From: Tetragenococcus halophilus subsp. flandriensis
Lineage (GTDB): Bacteria; Bacillota; Bacilli; Lactobacillales; Enterococcaceae
NCBI RefSeq assembly: GCF_030161475.1
Contig: NZ_BSUG01000004.1
Span: 62,001 to 126,000, forward strand
Reading direction: 5' to 3'
DNA length: 64,000 nucleotides
The position numbers and the translations under genes were made by a program. Each line of letters starts with the position of its first letter. Position 1 is the stretch's first letter. The notes beneath the pieces were generated by a model that was given only the letters and a program-made list of their open reading frames with translations, did no database searches and was not told where the DNA came from. This document shows positions 1-7,713 of the stretch, one piece after another.

Positions 1-84
1 GTTTTTTATGATGGCGATGAATGCTTAGGCGGCGGTTTAATCGACCACGCATATAAAGCAGCAAAAACATTGCAATATGTTTAA
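1..84 (+). CDS. mnmA: tRNA-specific 2-thiouridylase MnmA, C-terminal end (partial)
   Basis: Only the last 27 codons are inside the window; the rest lies upstream. The visible tail contains VFYDGDECLGGGLID followed by a short end and a TAA stop. This matches the conserved C-terminal beta-barrel end of MnmA, which makes the 2-thio group of s2U34 in Lys, Glu and Gln tRNAs from a persulfide donor. A terminator-like hairpin follows directly. The identification rests on this short but characteristic FYDG-x-x-CLGGG motif, so it is good but not certain. Confidence 0.8.
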   Translation, partial: VFYDGDECLGGGLIDHAYKAAKTLQYV

Positions 85-90
85 TAACAA

Positions 91-116
91 AAGGCAGGAT
101 TACTTCCTGTCTTTTT
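91..116 (+). terminator. Rho-independent terminator after mnmA
   Basis: The arms GGCAGGA (93-99) and TCCTGTC (105-111) pair around a short loop, with one G-T pair, and are followed by a run of five T. Confidence 0.7.
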
Positions 117-210
117 GCTGTGAATCACTACGATTCAGCGACTAAAAGGAGCTGAGAGTAGATGATAAATAGTACTAGGGCGAGCAAAAGCGAGGCGTAG
201 TGTCCGAAGT
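117..210 (+). repeat. Dispersed structured repeat, copy A
   Basis: This non-coding element begins right after the T-run of the mnmA terminator and shares sequence blocks with two copies at 34401-34638. Shared blocks include GCTGTGAATCACT at the start, AGTACTAG in the middle and GTAGTGTCCGAAGT at the end. An outer helix CACTAC/GTAGTG and an inner helix TCAGC/GCTGA can form. The inner helix is TTAGC/GCTAA in the other copies, a compensatory change. The remaining bases to 304 hold only the start region of the next gene. Confidence 0.75.
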
Positions 211-304
211 ATTAGCAATACAACTTTTCACAAGCTAATTCATTGCAACTTTTTTTAAAACTCACTACCATTATTTTTAGAAAATACTTTATAGGAGTGA
301 GTCT

Positions 305-682
305 ATGTATCAAGTAATAACCATGTATGGGGATAACGAGCCATGGTGGTTTTTTGAGGATTGGCAAAATGACATTCAAGAAGAGACTAGTTTTTTGTCA
401 TTAGATGACGCAAAACTTTTCTTTCAGGAAAAATGGGATTTGATTTGCAATAATTATACATATATTAACTCTAAAACTAACTTCTTAAGCGCTTTTTGGA
501 ATGATGGCGAAGAACGTTGGTGTGAGGAATGCGATGATGATTTGCAACAGTATAAGGGATTGGCACTATTAAAAAATTATCAACCAATTACAGTTGAAAG
601 CGAAAGGAAATTTTATGAAGCAACTAATTCTAGCGGAAAAGCCAAGCGTTGCAAAAGACCTGGGCAAAGTATTAGGAGCTAA
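305..682 (+). CDS. DUF1033 family protein
   Basis: A 125-residue protein that I recognise as DUF1033 from its N-terminal YQVITMYGDNEPWWFFEDW and the central AFWNDGEERWCEECDDDLQQY, both typical of this Lactobacillales family. The function of the family is unknown. A good ribosome site (AGGAG, about 6 bases before the ATG) supports the start. The last 23 codons overlap the 5' end of topB in another frame. The tail beyond LLKNYQPI looks unconserved and may be an extension caused by loss of an earlier stop. No signal peptide or membrane segment is seen. Confidence 0.8.
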   Translation: MYQVITMYGDNEPWWFFEDWQNDIQEETSFLSLDDAKLFFQEKWDLICNNYTYINSKTNFLSAFWNDGEERWCEECDDDLQQYKGLALLKNYQPITVESERKFYEATNSSGKAKRCKRPGQSIRS

Positions 683-2690
683 TAAAAAAACAAAGAATTA
701 TTACGAAGGCCCTAATGTGATTGTCACATGGGCCCTCGGTCATTTATTGGGCCTAAAAATGCCAGAAGATATCAATAAAAATTGGCAGACTTGGCAGATG
801 GAAACATTACCGATGATTCCCAAAAACATTGGGATTAAACCATTACCAAAAACGGGGCAACAATTAAAAGCGATTAAACAATTAGCTCATAGAAAAGATA
901 TTAAAGAATTTGTTATTGCAACCGATGCAGGAAGAGAGGGAGAGTTAGTAGCTCGCTGGATTCTCGAATGGGTTCATTTTGACAAACCAGTAAAACGTTT
1001 GTGGATTTCTTCGCAAACAAATAAAGCGATAAAAGAAGGCTTTAAACAGTTAAAACCAGCCCAAGAATATGATGCACTTTATGAATCCGCGCTAGCTAGG
1101 TCTAAAGCAGATTGGTTAGTGGGATTGAATATTTCACGGGCTTTAACAGTGAAGTATGAAGACAGTTTAAGTGCCGGAAGGGTTCAAACACCGACATTAT
1201 CTTTTGTAAGACAGCAAGAAAAACAAATTGATAAATTTCGACCACAGACCTATTATGTCATTGAATTAGAAGTGGCTGGTCAAAAAGCAGCTCGCATGCA
1301 AAAAAATCCTTATGAAATAAAAGAAAAAGAAGAAGCGCAAAACTTGATTACGCAAATGAGTCAGCATGCGGGTACTGTAGTTTCTGTGACTGAAAAAAAC
1401 AAAACAGAAAACGCCCCATTGCCTTATGATTTAACTGAAATCCAACGCGAGGCTAATCAGCGGTACGGTTTTTCGGCTAAAAAAACGCTTTCTTTAGTTC
1501 AAAGTCTTTACGAAATTCATAAGGTAGTTACTTATCCACGTACTGATAGCAAATATCTAACAAACGATATGAAAAAAACGATGAAGGAACGTTTACAGGC
1601 AGTAGCTAACTTTTCTCCTGAAGTAAAAGACTATATTAAATCAGGAGCCAAGGTGCAACAAAAAGCAGTCTTTAACGATGCAAAAGTATCTGATCACTCC
1701 GGTTTAATTCCTACTGAACAAGGCGGCAATGCAGCCAAATTTTCAAATGATGAACAAAAAATTTACAATATGATCGTTACGCGTTTCTTAACTTTATTTG
1801 CGAAGCCACATAAAAAACTGCAACAAAAAGCGACAGTTAAATTCGGTGAAGAAACTTTTGTATTTACTCAAAATAAAATTATTGAAGCTGGTTGGAAAGG
1901 TCAGGAAGAATCCGAAAAAAATGTTAATAAGTGGCAAGAAGGACAAAAGATTCAACCTAATTTTTCTATCAAAAAAGAACTGACCAAGCCACCAAAACCT
2001 TTGAATGAAGCGACTTTGCTGGCTAAAATGGAAAAATTCAGTTTAGGAACACCAGCAACACGAGCAGAAATCATTGATAAATTGCTTCGTTCGGAGCTGA
2101 TGGAAAGAACACCGAGTGGTTTGCAAGTTTCTCCTAAAGGTAAACAGTTACTCGATTTGGTAAATCCATCCTTAGTAACCCCTGATTTAACGAAAAAATG
2201 GGAAGAAGAACTAGAAGCTATTGCACAAAACAAATTCTCGAGCAAAAAGTTTTTAGCACAGATTGAAAAAGATACAAAAGAGTTAGTCAATGAAGTAAAA
2301 AACAGCCAGAAAAAGTACCAAGATTTTTCGATAACACAGAAAAAATGTCCGGAGTGTGGTTCTTTCTTAAGAGAAAAGAATACGCGTAATGGTAAGATTT
2401 ATGTTTGCTCAAATTCAGAGTGTAGTTACCATCGCCGTAAGGATCCTAAGGTAAGTAATCATAGATGCCCTCAATGTCATAAGAAAATGGAAATCATTGA
2501 AGGTAAAAACGGGGCCTATTTCCGTTGTAAATTTGATGGTATTACCGAAAAAATCCCAAATAAAAAAGATCAAAAGAAAAAAATGTCCAAGCAAGAAGAA
2601 AAGCGTTTGTTAAAACAATATTCAAAACCAGATGAGCCAGAGGAAAGCCCACTGGCGATCGCGATGAAAGAAGCGATGAATAAAGAATAG
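615..2690 (+). CDS. topB: DNA topoisomerase III (type IA)
   Basis: A 691-residue type IA topoisomerase that removes negative supercoils and decatenates DNA through a 5'-phosphotyrosine intermediate. The N-terminal Toprim domain starts at LILAEKPSVAKDLG. The active-site tyrosine lies in VVTYPRTDSKYL near residue 307. The C-terminus carries two zinc-ribbon-like Cys clusters (CPEC...CSNSEC and CPQC...C), then a charged tail. An in-frame TTG lies upstream at 594, but the ATG at 615 has AAAGGA five bases before it and opens exactly at the conserved MKQLILAEKPS, so I chose it. It overlaps the DUF1033 gene by 68 bases. Confidence 0.95.
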   Translation: MKQLILAEKPSVAKDLGKVLGANKKTKNYYEGPNVIVTWALGHLLGLKMPEDINKNWQTWQMETLPMIPKNIGIKPLPKTGQQLKAIKQLAHRKDIKEFVIATDAGREGELVARWILEWVHFDKPVKRLWISSQTNKAIKEGFKQLKPAQEYDALYESALARSKADWLVGLNISRALTVKYEDSLSAGRVQTPTLSFVRQQEKQIDKFRPQTYYVIELEVAGQKAARMQKNPYEIKEKEEAQNLITQMSQHAGTVVSVTEKNKTENAPLPYDLTEIQREANQRYGFSAKKTLSLVQSLYEIHKVVTYPRTDSKYLTNDMKKTMKERLQAVANFSPEVKDYIKSGAKVQQKAVFNDAKVSDHSGLIPTEQGGNAAKFSNDEQKIYNMIVTRFLTLFAKPHKKLQQKATVKFGEETFVFTQNKIIEAGWKGQEESEKNVNKWQEGQKIQPNFSIKKELTKPPKPLNEATLLAKMEKFSLGTPATRAEIIDKLLRSELMERTPSGLQVSPKGKQLLDLVNPSLVTPDLTKKWEEELEAIAQNKFSSKKFLAQIEKDTKELVNEVKNSQKKYQDFSITQKKCPECGSFLREKNTRNGKIYVCSNSECSYHRRKDPKVSNHRCPQCHKKMEIIEGKNGAYFRCKFDGITEKIPNKKDQKKKMSKQEEKRLLKQYSKPDEPEESPLAIAMKEAMNKE

Positions 2691-2713
2691 CGCTTATATT
2701 AGAATAATGTTTA

Positions 2714-2743
2714 AAACACCAGGTACTCAACCTGGTGTTTTTT
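2714..2743 (+). terminator. Terminator after topB
   Basis: AACACCAGG and CCTGGTGTT form a perfect hairpin with loop TACTCAA, followed by T7. It lies between convergent genes. Confidence 0.9.
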
Positions 2744-2754
2744 TAATTGATTAG

Positions 2755-3126
2755 TTAATAACGGCTAGAAGCTATTTGTGCGCCAAAAGGCATTAATGCT
2801 AGACGTGCAAGTTTAAAAGATTGTCGAGCAAAAGGGATACCAATGATTGTTATACATAAAAAGAATGCGCTTATTAGGTGACTAATAGCCAGAGGCAGAC
2901 CGCTTAAAAGCAACCAAACAATATTTAGCAATAAAGAAGTACCACTATTATAATAAATAACTTCTTTACCAAATGGCCAAAAACTCATGGTGGCTAGTTT
3001 GAAACACTGCAGTCCAACAGGGATACCAATAATTGTAATGCACCATATTAAACCGGCAAATAACCAGCAGAGTCCACCAAATAAACCGCCCAAAATAAAC
3101 CAAATGAAATTTCCTAAAAGATTCAT
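2755..3126 (-). CDS. YccF domain membrane protein
   Basis: A 123-residue inner-membrane protein made of two tandem YccF repeats, each with a hydrophobic segment ending in CITIIGIP followed by a region containing SF-K-A. The duplicated ITIIGIP motif (around residues 30-36 and 92-98) is the family hallmark. The function of YccF proteins is not established. The ribosome site is weak (GCGGGAAAAAAG before the ATG). It is transcribed alone, convergent with topB. Confidence 0.85.
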   Translation of the reverse strand: MNLLGNFIWFILGGLFGGLCWLFAGLIWCITIIGIPVGLQCFKLATMSFWPFGKEVIYYNSGTSLLLNIVWLLLSGLPLAISHLISAFFLCITIIGIPFARQSFKLARLALMPFGAQIASSRY

Positions 3127-3196
3127 CTTTTTTCCCGCTTTCTGATAAATTTTATTTATTTTACTATAATAAATATCATGAAAACAAGAACAAAAA

Positions 3197-3231
3197 CGAC
3201 CTTTTTGCTCAATAGGTTTACAAAAAGGTCG
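3197..3231 (-). terminator. Terminator after the msmX-like gene
   Basis: On the minus strand GACCTTTTTG and CAAAAAGGTC pair around a 13-base loop, followed by a T-rich stretch. Confidence 0.8.
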
Positions 3232-3249
3232 GATGGTTTATTAAAAAAG

Positions 3250-4353
3250 CTATTTAATAACTTCTTCTGTTTCTTTGTCAAAGAAATGGGCTTTATTAAG
3301 GTCAAAACTTAAGTCAACCATTTCTCCTGGTTCGTGAAAATCGCGAGCATCTACTTTTGAGATAAATTCTGTATCACCGATTTTTGTATACAACATGGTT
3401 TCTGCACCTAGTAGTTCAGATACCACCACTTCAGTGTGTACAGTAGTTTCTGGCGCGGCATCGATAACTACTTGTTCGCCGTGAATATCTTCTGGACGAA
3501 TGCCAAAGGTAATTTCTTTTCCATCATAGCCATTTTCGACTAAAGCCTTGTTACGGCCTTCAGGAACACGTAATTTTAGTCCGTGGCCATCTTCAATTAC
3601 GCCGTTTTTTAGAGTAACATTGAAAAAGTTCATCGCTGGCGAGCCAATAAAACCCGCAACAAACTCATTTATAGGAGTGTCATAAACTTCTCTAGGCGTA
3701 CCGATCTGTTGCACGATACCGTCTTTCATAATAACGATTCGATCTGCCATTGTCATGGCTTCTGTCTGGTCGTGGGTCACATAAATTGTGGTAGTTTCTA
3801 GCCGACGGTGCAATTTAGCGATTTCTGCTCGCATAGCCACCCGTAATTTAGCATCTAAGTTGGAAAGAGGCTCGTCCATTAAAAAGACTTTAGCATCACG
3901 AACAATAGCGCGCCCTAAAGCTACCCGTTGACGTTGTCCACCAGATAGTGCTGCAGGCTTGCGGTCTAAGTATTCTTTTAACCCTAAAATTTCGGCGGCA
4001 TTTTCTACCCGTTTTTTAATTTCATTTTTATCGTATTTACGTAGTTTTAACCCAAAAGCCATATTATCAAAAACCGTCATATGAGGGTATAGGGCATAAT
4101 TTTGAAAAACCATGGCAATTCTACGATCTTTAGGGGCAACATCGTTCATGACTTTATCGCCAATTTTTAACTCACCTTCTGTAATATCTTCCAAGCCAGC
4201 GATCATACGTAGTGTAGTAGATTTCCCGCAGCCAGAAGGACCGACAAAAACAATAAATTCTTGATCTTTAATATTTAAGTTAAAATCAGTAACAGCAAAG
4301 TGTTCTGCATTATCATATTTTTTTCCTATATCTTTTAATGACATTTCGACCAT
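3250..4353 (-). CDS. Sugar ABC transporter ATP-binding protein, MsmX/UgpC type
   Basis: A 367-residue ATPase of the family that energises several sugar ABC importers in Gram-positive bacteria. Walker A is GPSGCGKSTT, the signature is LSGGQRQRV, Walker B is VFLMDEPLSNLD, and the switch histidine is in YVTHDQTEAM. A C-terminal regulatory OB/TOBE region (about residues 240-367) marks the MsmX/UgpC/MalK group. No permease or binding protein is adjacent, which fits a shared, multitask ATPase. GAAGGA lies upstream of the ATG. The divergent neighbourhood contains a cre-like TGAAAGCGGTTTAT, so catabolite control is possible but unproven. Confidence 0.9.
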   Translation of the reverse strand: MVEMSLKDIGKKYDNAEHFAVTDFNLNIKDQEFIVFVGPSGCGKSTTLRMIAGLEDITEGELKIGDKVMNDVAPKDRRIAMVFQNYALYPHMTVFDNMAFGLKLRKYDKNEIKKRVENAAEILGLKEYLDRKPAALSGGQRQRVALGRAIVRDAKVFLMDEPLSNLDAKLRVAMRAEIAKLHRRLETTTIYVTHDQTEAMTMADRIVIMKDGIVQQIGTPREVYDTPINEFVAGFIGSPAMNFFNVTLKNGVIEDGHGLKLRVPEGRNKALVENGYDGKEITFGIRPEDIHGEQVVIDAAPETTVHTEVVVSELLGAETMLYTKIGDTEFISKVDARDFHEPGEMVDLSFDLNKAHFFDKETEEVIK

Positions 4354-4425
4354 AATTTTATTCCTTCTTTCAAATCAATTTGTTATAAATAATATAATTG
4401 AAAGCGGTTTATAAACGCAATATAA

Positions 4426-4460
4426 ATATGCACAAAAAAGCAGCTAATTTTTGTGCATAT
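4426..4460. promoter_or_regulatory. Long inverted repeat between msmX-like gene and regulator
   Basis: ATGCACAAAAA and TTTTTGTGCAT form an 11-bp inverted repeat with a short spacer. It could terminate the upstream regulator gene on the minus strand, although no clean T-run follows the arm. It could also be an operator for the msmX-like promoter. Confidence 0.5.
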
Positions 4461-4473
4461 TGTTAAAGCGCTT

Positions 4474-5349
4474 TTACTTGTTAAAAGTTAAAATCAACAG
4501 ATAACATAAAAATAAATCATCCATTTTTTTTAAATTTGTTTTGGTCTGTTCTTGGAATTTGTCTACTTTATATTGTAGTGTATTGCGATGCATAAATAAT
4601 TCTTTGGCGGCTGAACTAATGTTACCTTGCATTTCCCAAAGTTTAGAAATAATTTTTATGAATTCTGGATTGAACCATTCAACAAAAAGACTCTGCATCA
4701 AGTAGCTTTTACTAACATCCTGATGGGCGAAAAATAAAATAGAGCTCTTAGCTATGTCAAAGGATTTATCTTGGGTATTATCATTTAATGCGTGAAGAAA
4801 TAACTGTTCTTCTTCGTAGAAAAGTTGCGTAAAATTTGTTTCAAAAGAATGGAATGCTCCACAAAAAAATCGGGTATAACTATTAAAATCACTATCTAAA
4901 GCTAGAAAAAGGCCTTCTAATTCTTCAGTGGATAAAGCATCTTCACTAAAAGATTCGACAATGACACCATAACTTTTACTAAGGAAAAATAAATCGACAG
5001 TATGTGGTAAAATCGTGGTCATTTCTTCTTGCAAAGCTAGAAGTTCGTTTTTTTCTAAAGTATGGTATTCGAATTGAATCAAACGAAAGCTTCCTTTGCT
5101 TGCTGGAATAACTTCATTAAAAAACAAAGCAGCATACCAAGGATGATTATGCTTTTCATCATGGAGATTATTTGTTAAGTCAGTATTAGCCATGCTTTGT
5201 AATAACTTTTCCTCGCTTGGAGATAGATTTTTCTTTGGAATCCACAAAAAACCGTGCATGACAGCGATGGATAAATAATCCTCGTTAATCGTAGGAAAAG
5301 AGTGTAAAGAGGATGCAGGATAAATTTCTTGTAGTTTTTGCTGATTCAT
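4474..5349 (-). CDS. PucR/CdaR-like transcriptional regulator
   Basis: A 291-residue protein whose C-terminus holds the PucR/CdaR type helix-turn-helix: GNISSAAKELFMHRNTLQYK, near residues 235-255, followed by a helical region that ends the protein. The N-terminal part is a divergent sensor-like region that I do not recognise. The start at 5349 has AAAGG eight bases upstream; a longer TTG start at 5367 is less likely. It lies directly upstream of the msmX-like ATPase in the same direction, so it may control sugar uptake. The inducer cannot be told from sequence. Confidence 0.75.
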   Translation of the reverse strand: MNQQKLQEIYPASSLHSFPTINEDYLSIAVMHGFLWIPKKNLSPSEEKLLQSMANTDLTNNLHDEKHNHPWYAALFFNEVIPASKGSFRLIQFEYHTLEKNELLALQEEMTTILPHTVDLFFLSKSYGVIVESFSEDALSTEELEGLFLALDSDFNSYTRFFCGAFHSFETNFTQLFYEEEQLFLHALNDNTQDKSFDIAKSSILFFAHQDVSKSYLMQSLFVEWFNPEFIKIISKLWEMQGNISSAAKELFMHRNTLQYKVDKFQEQTKTNLKKMDDLFLCYLLILTFNK

Positions 5350-5445
5350 ATTTAATCTGCCTTTCAAATGGAATCGTTTTTTTCATTGTAACTAAAAGTT
5401 ATAATTTCGCCAAACGGAAATGTGGACCCACCTGTAAAGAACTAG

Positions 5446-5912
5446 GGTCAGCAAATAGAGTTTTCTGACCTAAGTATAGCAAAGAAGGGACAGCAAATAA
5501 GATTTCCTGACCCAAGTCCAGCAAAGAAGGGTTAGCAAATTAGATTTCCTGACCTAAGTATGGCAAAGTAAGGTCAACAAATAGAATTTCCGAACCCAAG
5601 TATGGCAAAGTAAGGTCAGCAAATAGAATTTCCTGACCCAAGTTTAGTGAAGTTGGGTTATAAAGTAGGGGCCAAAACTTTAGCAGTTGATCCCAAGTAA
5701 AGCGAAGTAAGGGCCAACTATTTGGCATCTGTCCCTAGGTCAAGCAAAAGAAGGTCCAATTATTCGGCGATTGTCCCTAAATACGGTAAGGTAAGGGCCA
5801 TGGATAGAGTAACTGTCCCAAAGTTTGGTAAACAAAGGGCCATGAACGGAGTAATTGGACCGAAGTTCCAACAAAGAAGGGACCGTTAGCGTAACTTTTG
5901 GCCTAAGGTCAG
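5446..5912. repeat. Tandem array 1, 42-bp period, hairpin units
   Basis: Units start at 5446, 5488, 5530, 5572, 5614, 5656 (truncated to 14 bp), 5670, 5712, 5753, 5795, 5837 and 5879, with a final fragment at 5907. Nearly all steps are exactly 42; the exceptions involve 14 or 28 bases, a third or two thirds of a unit, plus one 41-base step. Each unit is arm, about 13-nt loop, complementary arm, then a 17-nt linker. Arms run from GGTCAG/CTGACC through GGTTAG/CTGACC to GGGCCA/TGTCCC and GGGCCA/TGGACC, so sequence changes while pairing is mostly kept. Confidence 0.9.
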
Positions 5913-5988
5913 CAAATAGGAATCGAACTTTTGATTTTAACAGTGCTTTACAATAGTTGAAACTGAAAAATTTTTCCAACAAAAATAC

Positions 5989-6017
5989 TTGACATTTTTG
6001 TCTACTACACGTAGACT
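5989..6017 (+). promoter_or_regulatory. Sigma-A promoter of the T-box transporter operon
   Basis: TTGACA, 17-base spacer, TAGACT. A perfect inverted repeat GTCTAC-N5-GTAGAC (about 6000-6016) runs from the spacer into the -10 box and could be an operator. Confidence 0.8.
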
Positions 6018-6072
6018 AGGCAACAACTTAAATAAATGACATCGAAAAGAAGAGTAACTTTAGTTTTGTTTC

Positions 6073-6287
6073 AAGAGAGTCTTTGGTTGGTGAGAAGAGG
6101 CAATAAAATTATGGTGAATCACATCTTGGAGTCGTCTTTTTGAATGAAGTAGAAAAGTCCGGGTAGCCCGTTACAGCCAAAGTTATTGATTGATGACTTA
6201 CTGAGTTTTATTCTGTGAAGAATGAATAAATAAAGGTGGAACCGCGTAGTTTACGTCCTTTAGCCCTTTGGCTAAAGGGCGTTTTTG
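6073..6287 (+). ncRNA. T-box leader 1 (specifier probably CAC, His)
   Basis: A complete T-box riboswitch. Stem I begins at AGAGAGTC, the specifier region reads GAATCACATCTTGGAG (CAC at 6120-6122 by spacing to GAG), the T-box core is AGGTGGAACCGCG at 6234-6246, and the terminator is CCTTTAGCC/GGCTAAAGG plus T5 at 6254-6287. CAC would read tRNA-His, while a one-base shift gives TCA (Ser). The variable T-box base is A, which pairs with a U discriminator and does not fit the usual C73 of tRNA-His, so the amino acid stays uncertain. Confidence 0.9.
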
Positions 6288-6289
6288 TT

Positions 6290-6392
6290 TTTCGATCGAT
6301 AACTTATTGAGGTCTTTTCTGTGAGGAAAAGACAAATTGGGGTGGAACCACGTATTTTTTGCGTCCTCTGGGTAAAACCAGAGGATATTTTT
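6290..6392 (+). ncRNA. Second, partial T-box module without Stem I
   Basis: Directly after the first terminator comes a second T-box core, GGGGTGGAACCACG (6339-6352), with its own terminator TCCTCTGG/CCAGAGGA plus a T-rich tail (6364-6392). Only about 50 bases separate it from the first unit. They hold a Stem III-like hairpin (GTCTTTTC/GGAAAAGAC) but no Stem I or specifier. The module resembles the 3' half of T-box 1, so it looks like a duplication of the antiterminator/terminator part. Confidence 0.85.
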
Positions 6393-6411
6393 ATTTTAAA
6401 GGAGAATGTAT

Positions 6412-7053
6412 ATGGAGTATTTAATTTCTATTTTTCCACAATTGTTTAACGGAATGGCAGTCACTTTTCGTTTATTTGCTTTAACAATTATTGGCTCAGT
6501 TCCTATTGGTATTATTTTAGCATTTGTATTGTGTAGTCGATCGAAAATTTTTAAACCAATTATTCAAATTTATGTTTGGCTAATGCGCGGGACGCCACTT
6601 TTGCTACAATTGATTTTTGTGTTTTATGGCTTGCCTCTTATAGGTTTGGTTTTTGATCGTTTCGATGCAGCATTGATTGCTTTTATTTTTAATTATGCCG
6701 CTTATTTTGCCGAAATTTTCCGGGGAGGTATTCAATCTATACCTAATGGTCAATACGAAGCAGCCCGAGTTCTACGCTTGACTTACGGCCAAACCTTACG
6801 AAAAATCATTGTTCCTCAAGTGGTAAAAGTGACCTTGCCTTCTGTAGGAAATGAGATTATCAACTTGGTGAAAGACACTTCATTAGTTTATATTCTAGGA
6901 TTACAAGATGTAATGCGGATTGGAAAGGTAGCGATGGAACGCGATGTCTCATTAGTTCCGCTGCTAGGTGTAGGGATTTTATATCTTCTTATGACAGCAG
7001 TTTTTACGCTCATTCTTCGTCTTTTGGAAAAACGCATGAATTATTATCGTTAG
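6412..7053 (+). CDS. Amino-acid ABC transporter permease (His/Glu/Gln/Arg type)
   Basis: A 213-residue polar amino acid permease of the HisM/GlnP family with about five hydrophobic segments. The cytoplasmic EAA loop reads EAARVLRLTYGQTLRKIIVP near residue 120. ATG 6412 is preferred over ATG 6406 because GGAG lies seven bases before it and only one base before the other. It is the first gene of a permease-ATPase-binding protein operon under tandem T-boxes. T-box-controlled transporters of this layout (HisXYZ) have been predicted to import histidine; the substrate here is inferred. Confidence 0.9.
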   Translation: MEYLISIFPQLFNGMAVTFRLFALTIIGSVPIGIILAFVLCSRSKIFKPIIQIYVWLMRGTPLLLQLIFVFYGLPLIGLVFDRFDAALIAFIFNYAAYFAEIFRGGIQSIPNGQYEAARVLRLTYGQTLRKIIVPQVVKVTLPSVGNEIINLVKDTSLVYILGLQDVMRIGKVAMERDVSLVPLLGVGILYLLMTAVFTLILRLLEKRMNYYR

Positions 7054-7065
7054 GAGGAAAAATAC

Positions 7066-7701
7066 ATGTTAGAACTTAAAAATATCAGTAAATCTTTTGG
7101 TTCAAAAAAAATCATCAACTCATTGGATTTAACCATTCCTGATGGATCGATTTTAGCTATCGTGGGTCCTTCTGGTGGAGGGAAAACGACACTGTTACGG
7201 ACTCTAGCAGGTTTAGAGACGGTAGATAGTGGAGATTTTCTATTAGATGGAGAAAAATTTGATCCTATAAATTCAAAACAACAGGAACAAGTTGTAGGCG
7301 TTGTTTTTCAAGAGTTTGAGCTTTTTCCTCATTTAAGTGTATTTGAAAATATTGTATTGGCACCTAAATTAGCTTTAAAAGAAGAAAAAGAAGTTTATAC
7401 ACAAAAAGCAGAAAAAATTGCAAGTCAGCTAGGTATAGAAACGTTAATGCAACAATACCCTTACCAGTTATCTGGTGGACAAAAACAAAGGGTAGCAATT
7501 GCTAGAGCGATGGCGATGAACCCTAAAGTCTTAGCTTATGATGAACCTACCAGCGCATTAGACCCTGCTTTAAGGGAACATGTTGAAAAAATTATATTAG
7601 ATTTAAAACAACAAGGTGTGACCCAACTAGTTGTTACCCACGATATGACCTTTGCAGAAAATATTGCTGATAATTTATTAGAAGTAGAGGATATCAAATA
7701 G
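7066..7701 (+). CDS. Amino-acid ABC transporter ATP-binding protein
   Basis: A 211-residue ATPase of the GlnQ/HisP family. Walker A is GPSGGGKTTL (about residues 33-42), the Q-loop is VVFQEFELFPHL, the signature is LSGGQKQRVAIARA, Walker B is VLAYDEPTSALD and the switch is VVTHDM. It is shorter than the usual 240 residues, ending soon after the H-loop region, but all motifs are present. It has GGAGG upstream, lies 12 bases after the permease gene, and is cotranscribed under the T-box leader. It drives import of the substrate bound by the following lipoprotein. Confidence 0.95.
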   Translation: MLELKNISKSFGSKKIINSLDLTIPDGSILAIVGPSGGGKTTLLRTLAGLETVDSGDFLLDGEKFDPINSKQQEQVVGVVFQEFELFPHLSVFENIVLAPKLALKEEKEVYTQKAEKIASQLGIETLMQQYPYQLSGGQKQRVAIARAMAMNPKVLAYDEPTSALDPALREHVEKIILDLKQQGVTQLVVTHDMTFAENIADNLLEVEDIK

Positions 7702-7713
7702 GGAGGGAAGAAA

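Noticed and set aside
4398-4475. cre-like sites (TGAAAGCGGTTTAT and TTAAAGCGCTTTTA) near the msmX-like gene.
   Set aside because: Both miss consensus positions and short AAAGCG words are common here, so they were mentioned only as a possibility.
5446-5912. Array 1 as a CRISPR array.
   Set aside because: There are no unique spacers between constant repeats, the whole 42-bp unit repeats and drifts, and no cas genes are in the window.
5540-5982. Two minus-strand open frames across array 1 encoding a 14-residue repeat (LGQEILFADLTLPY-like).
   Set aside because: A 42-bp unit is a multiple of three, so any stop-free unit gives a long open frame. There is no ribosome site, and units change in ways that fit hairpin pairing rather than protein conservation.
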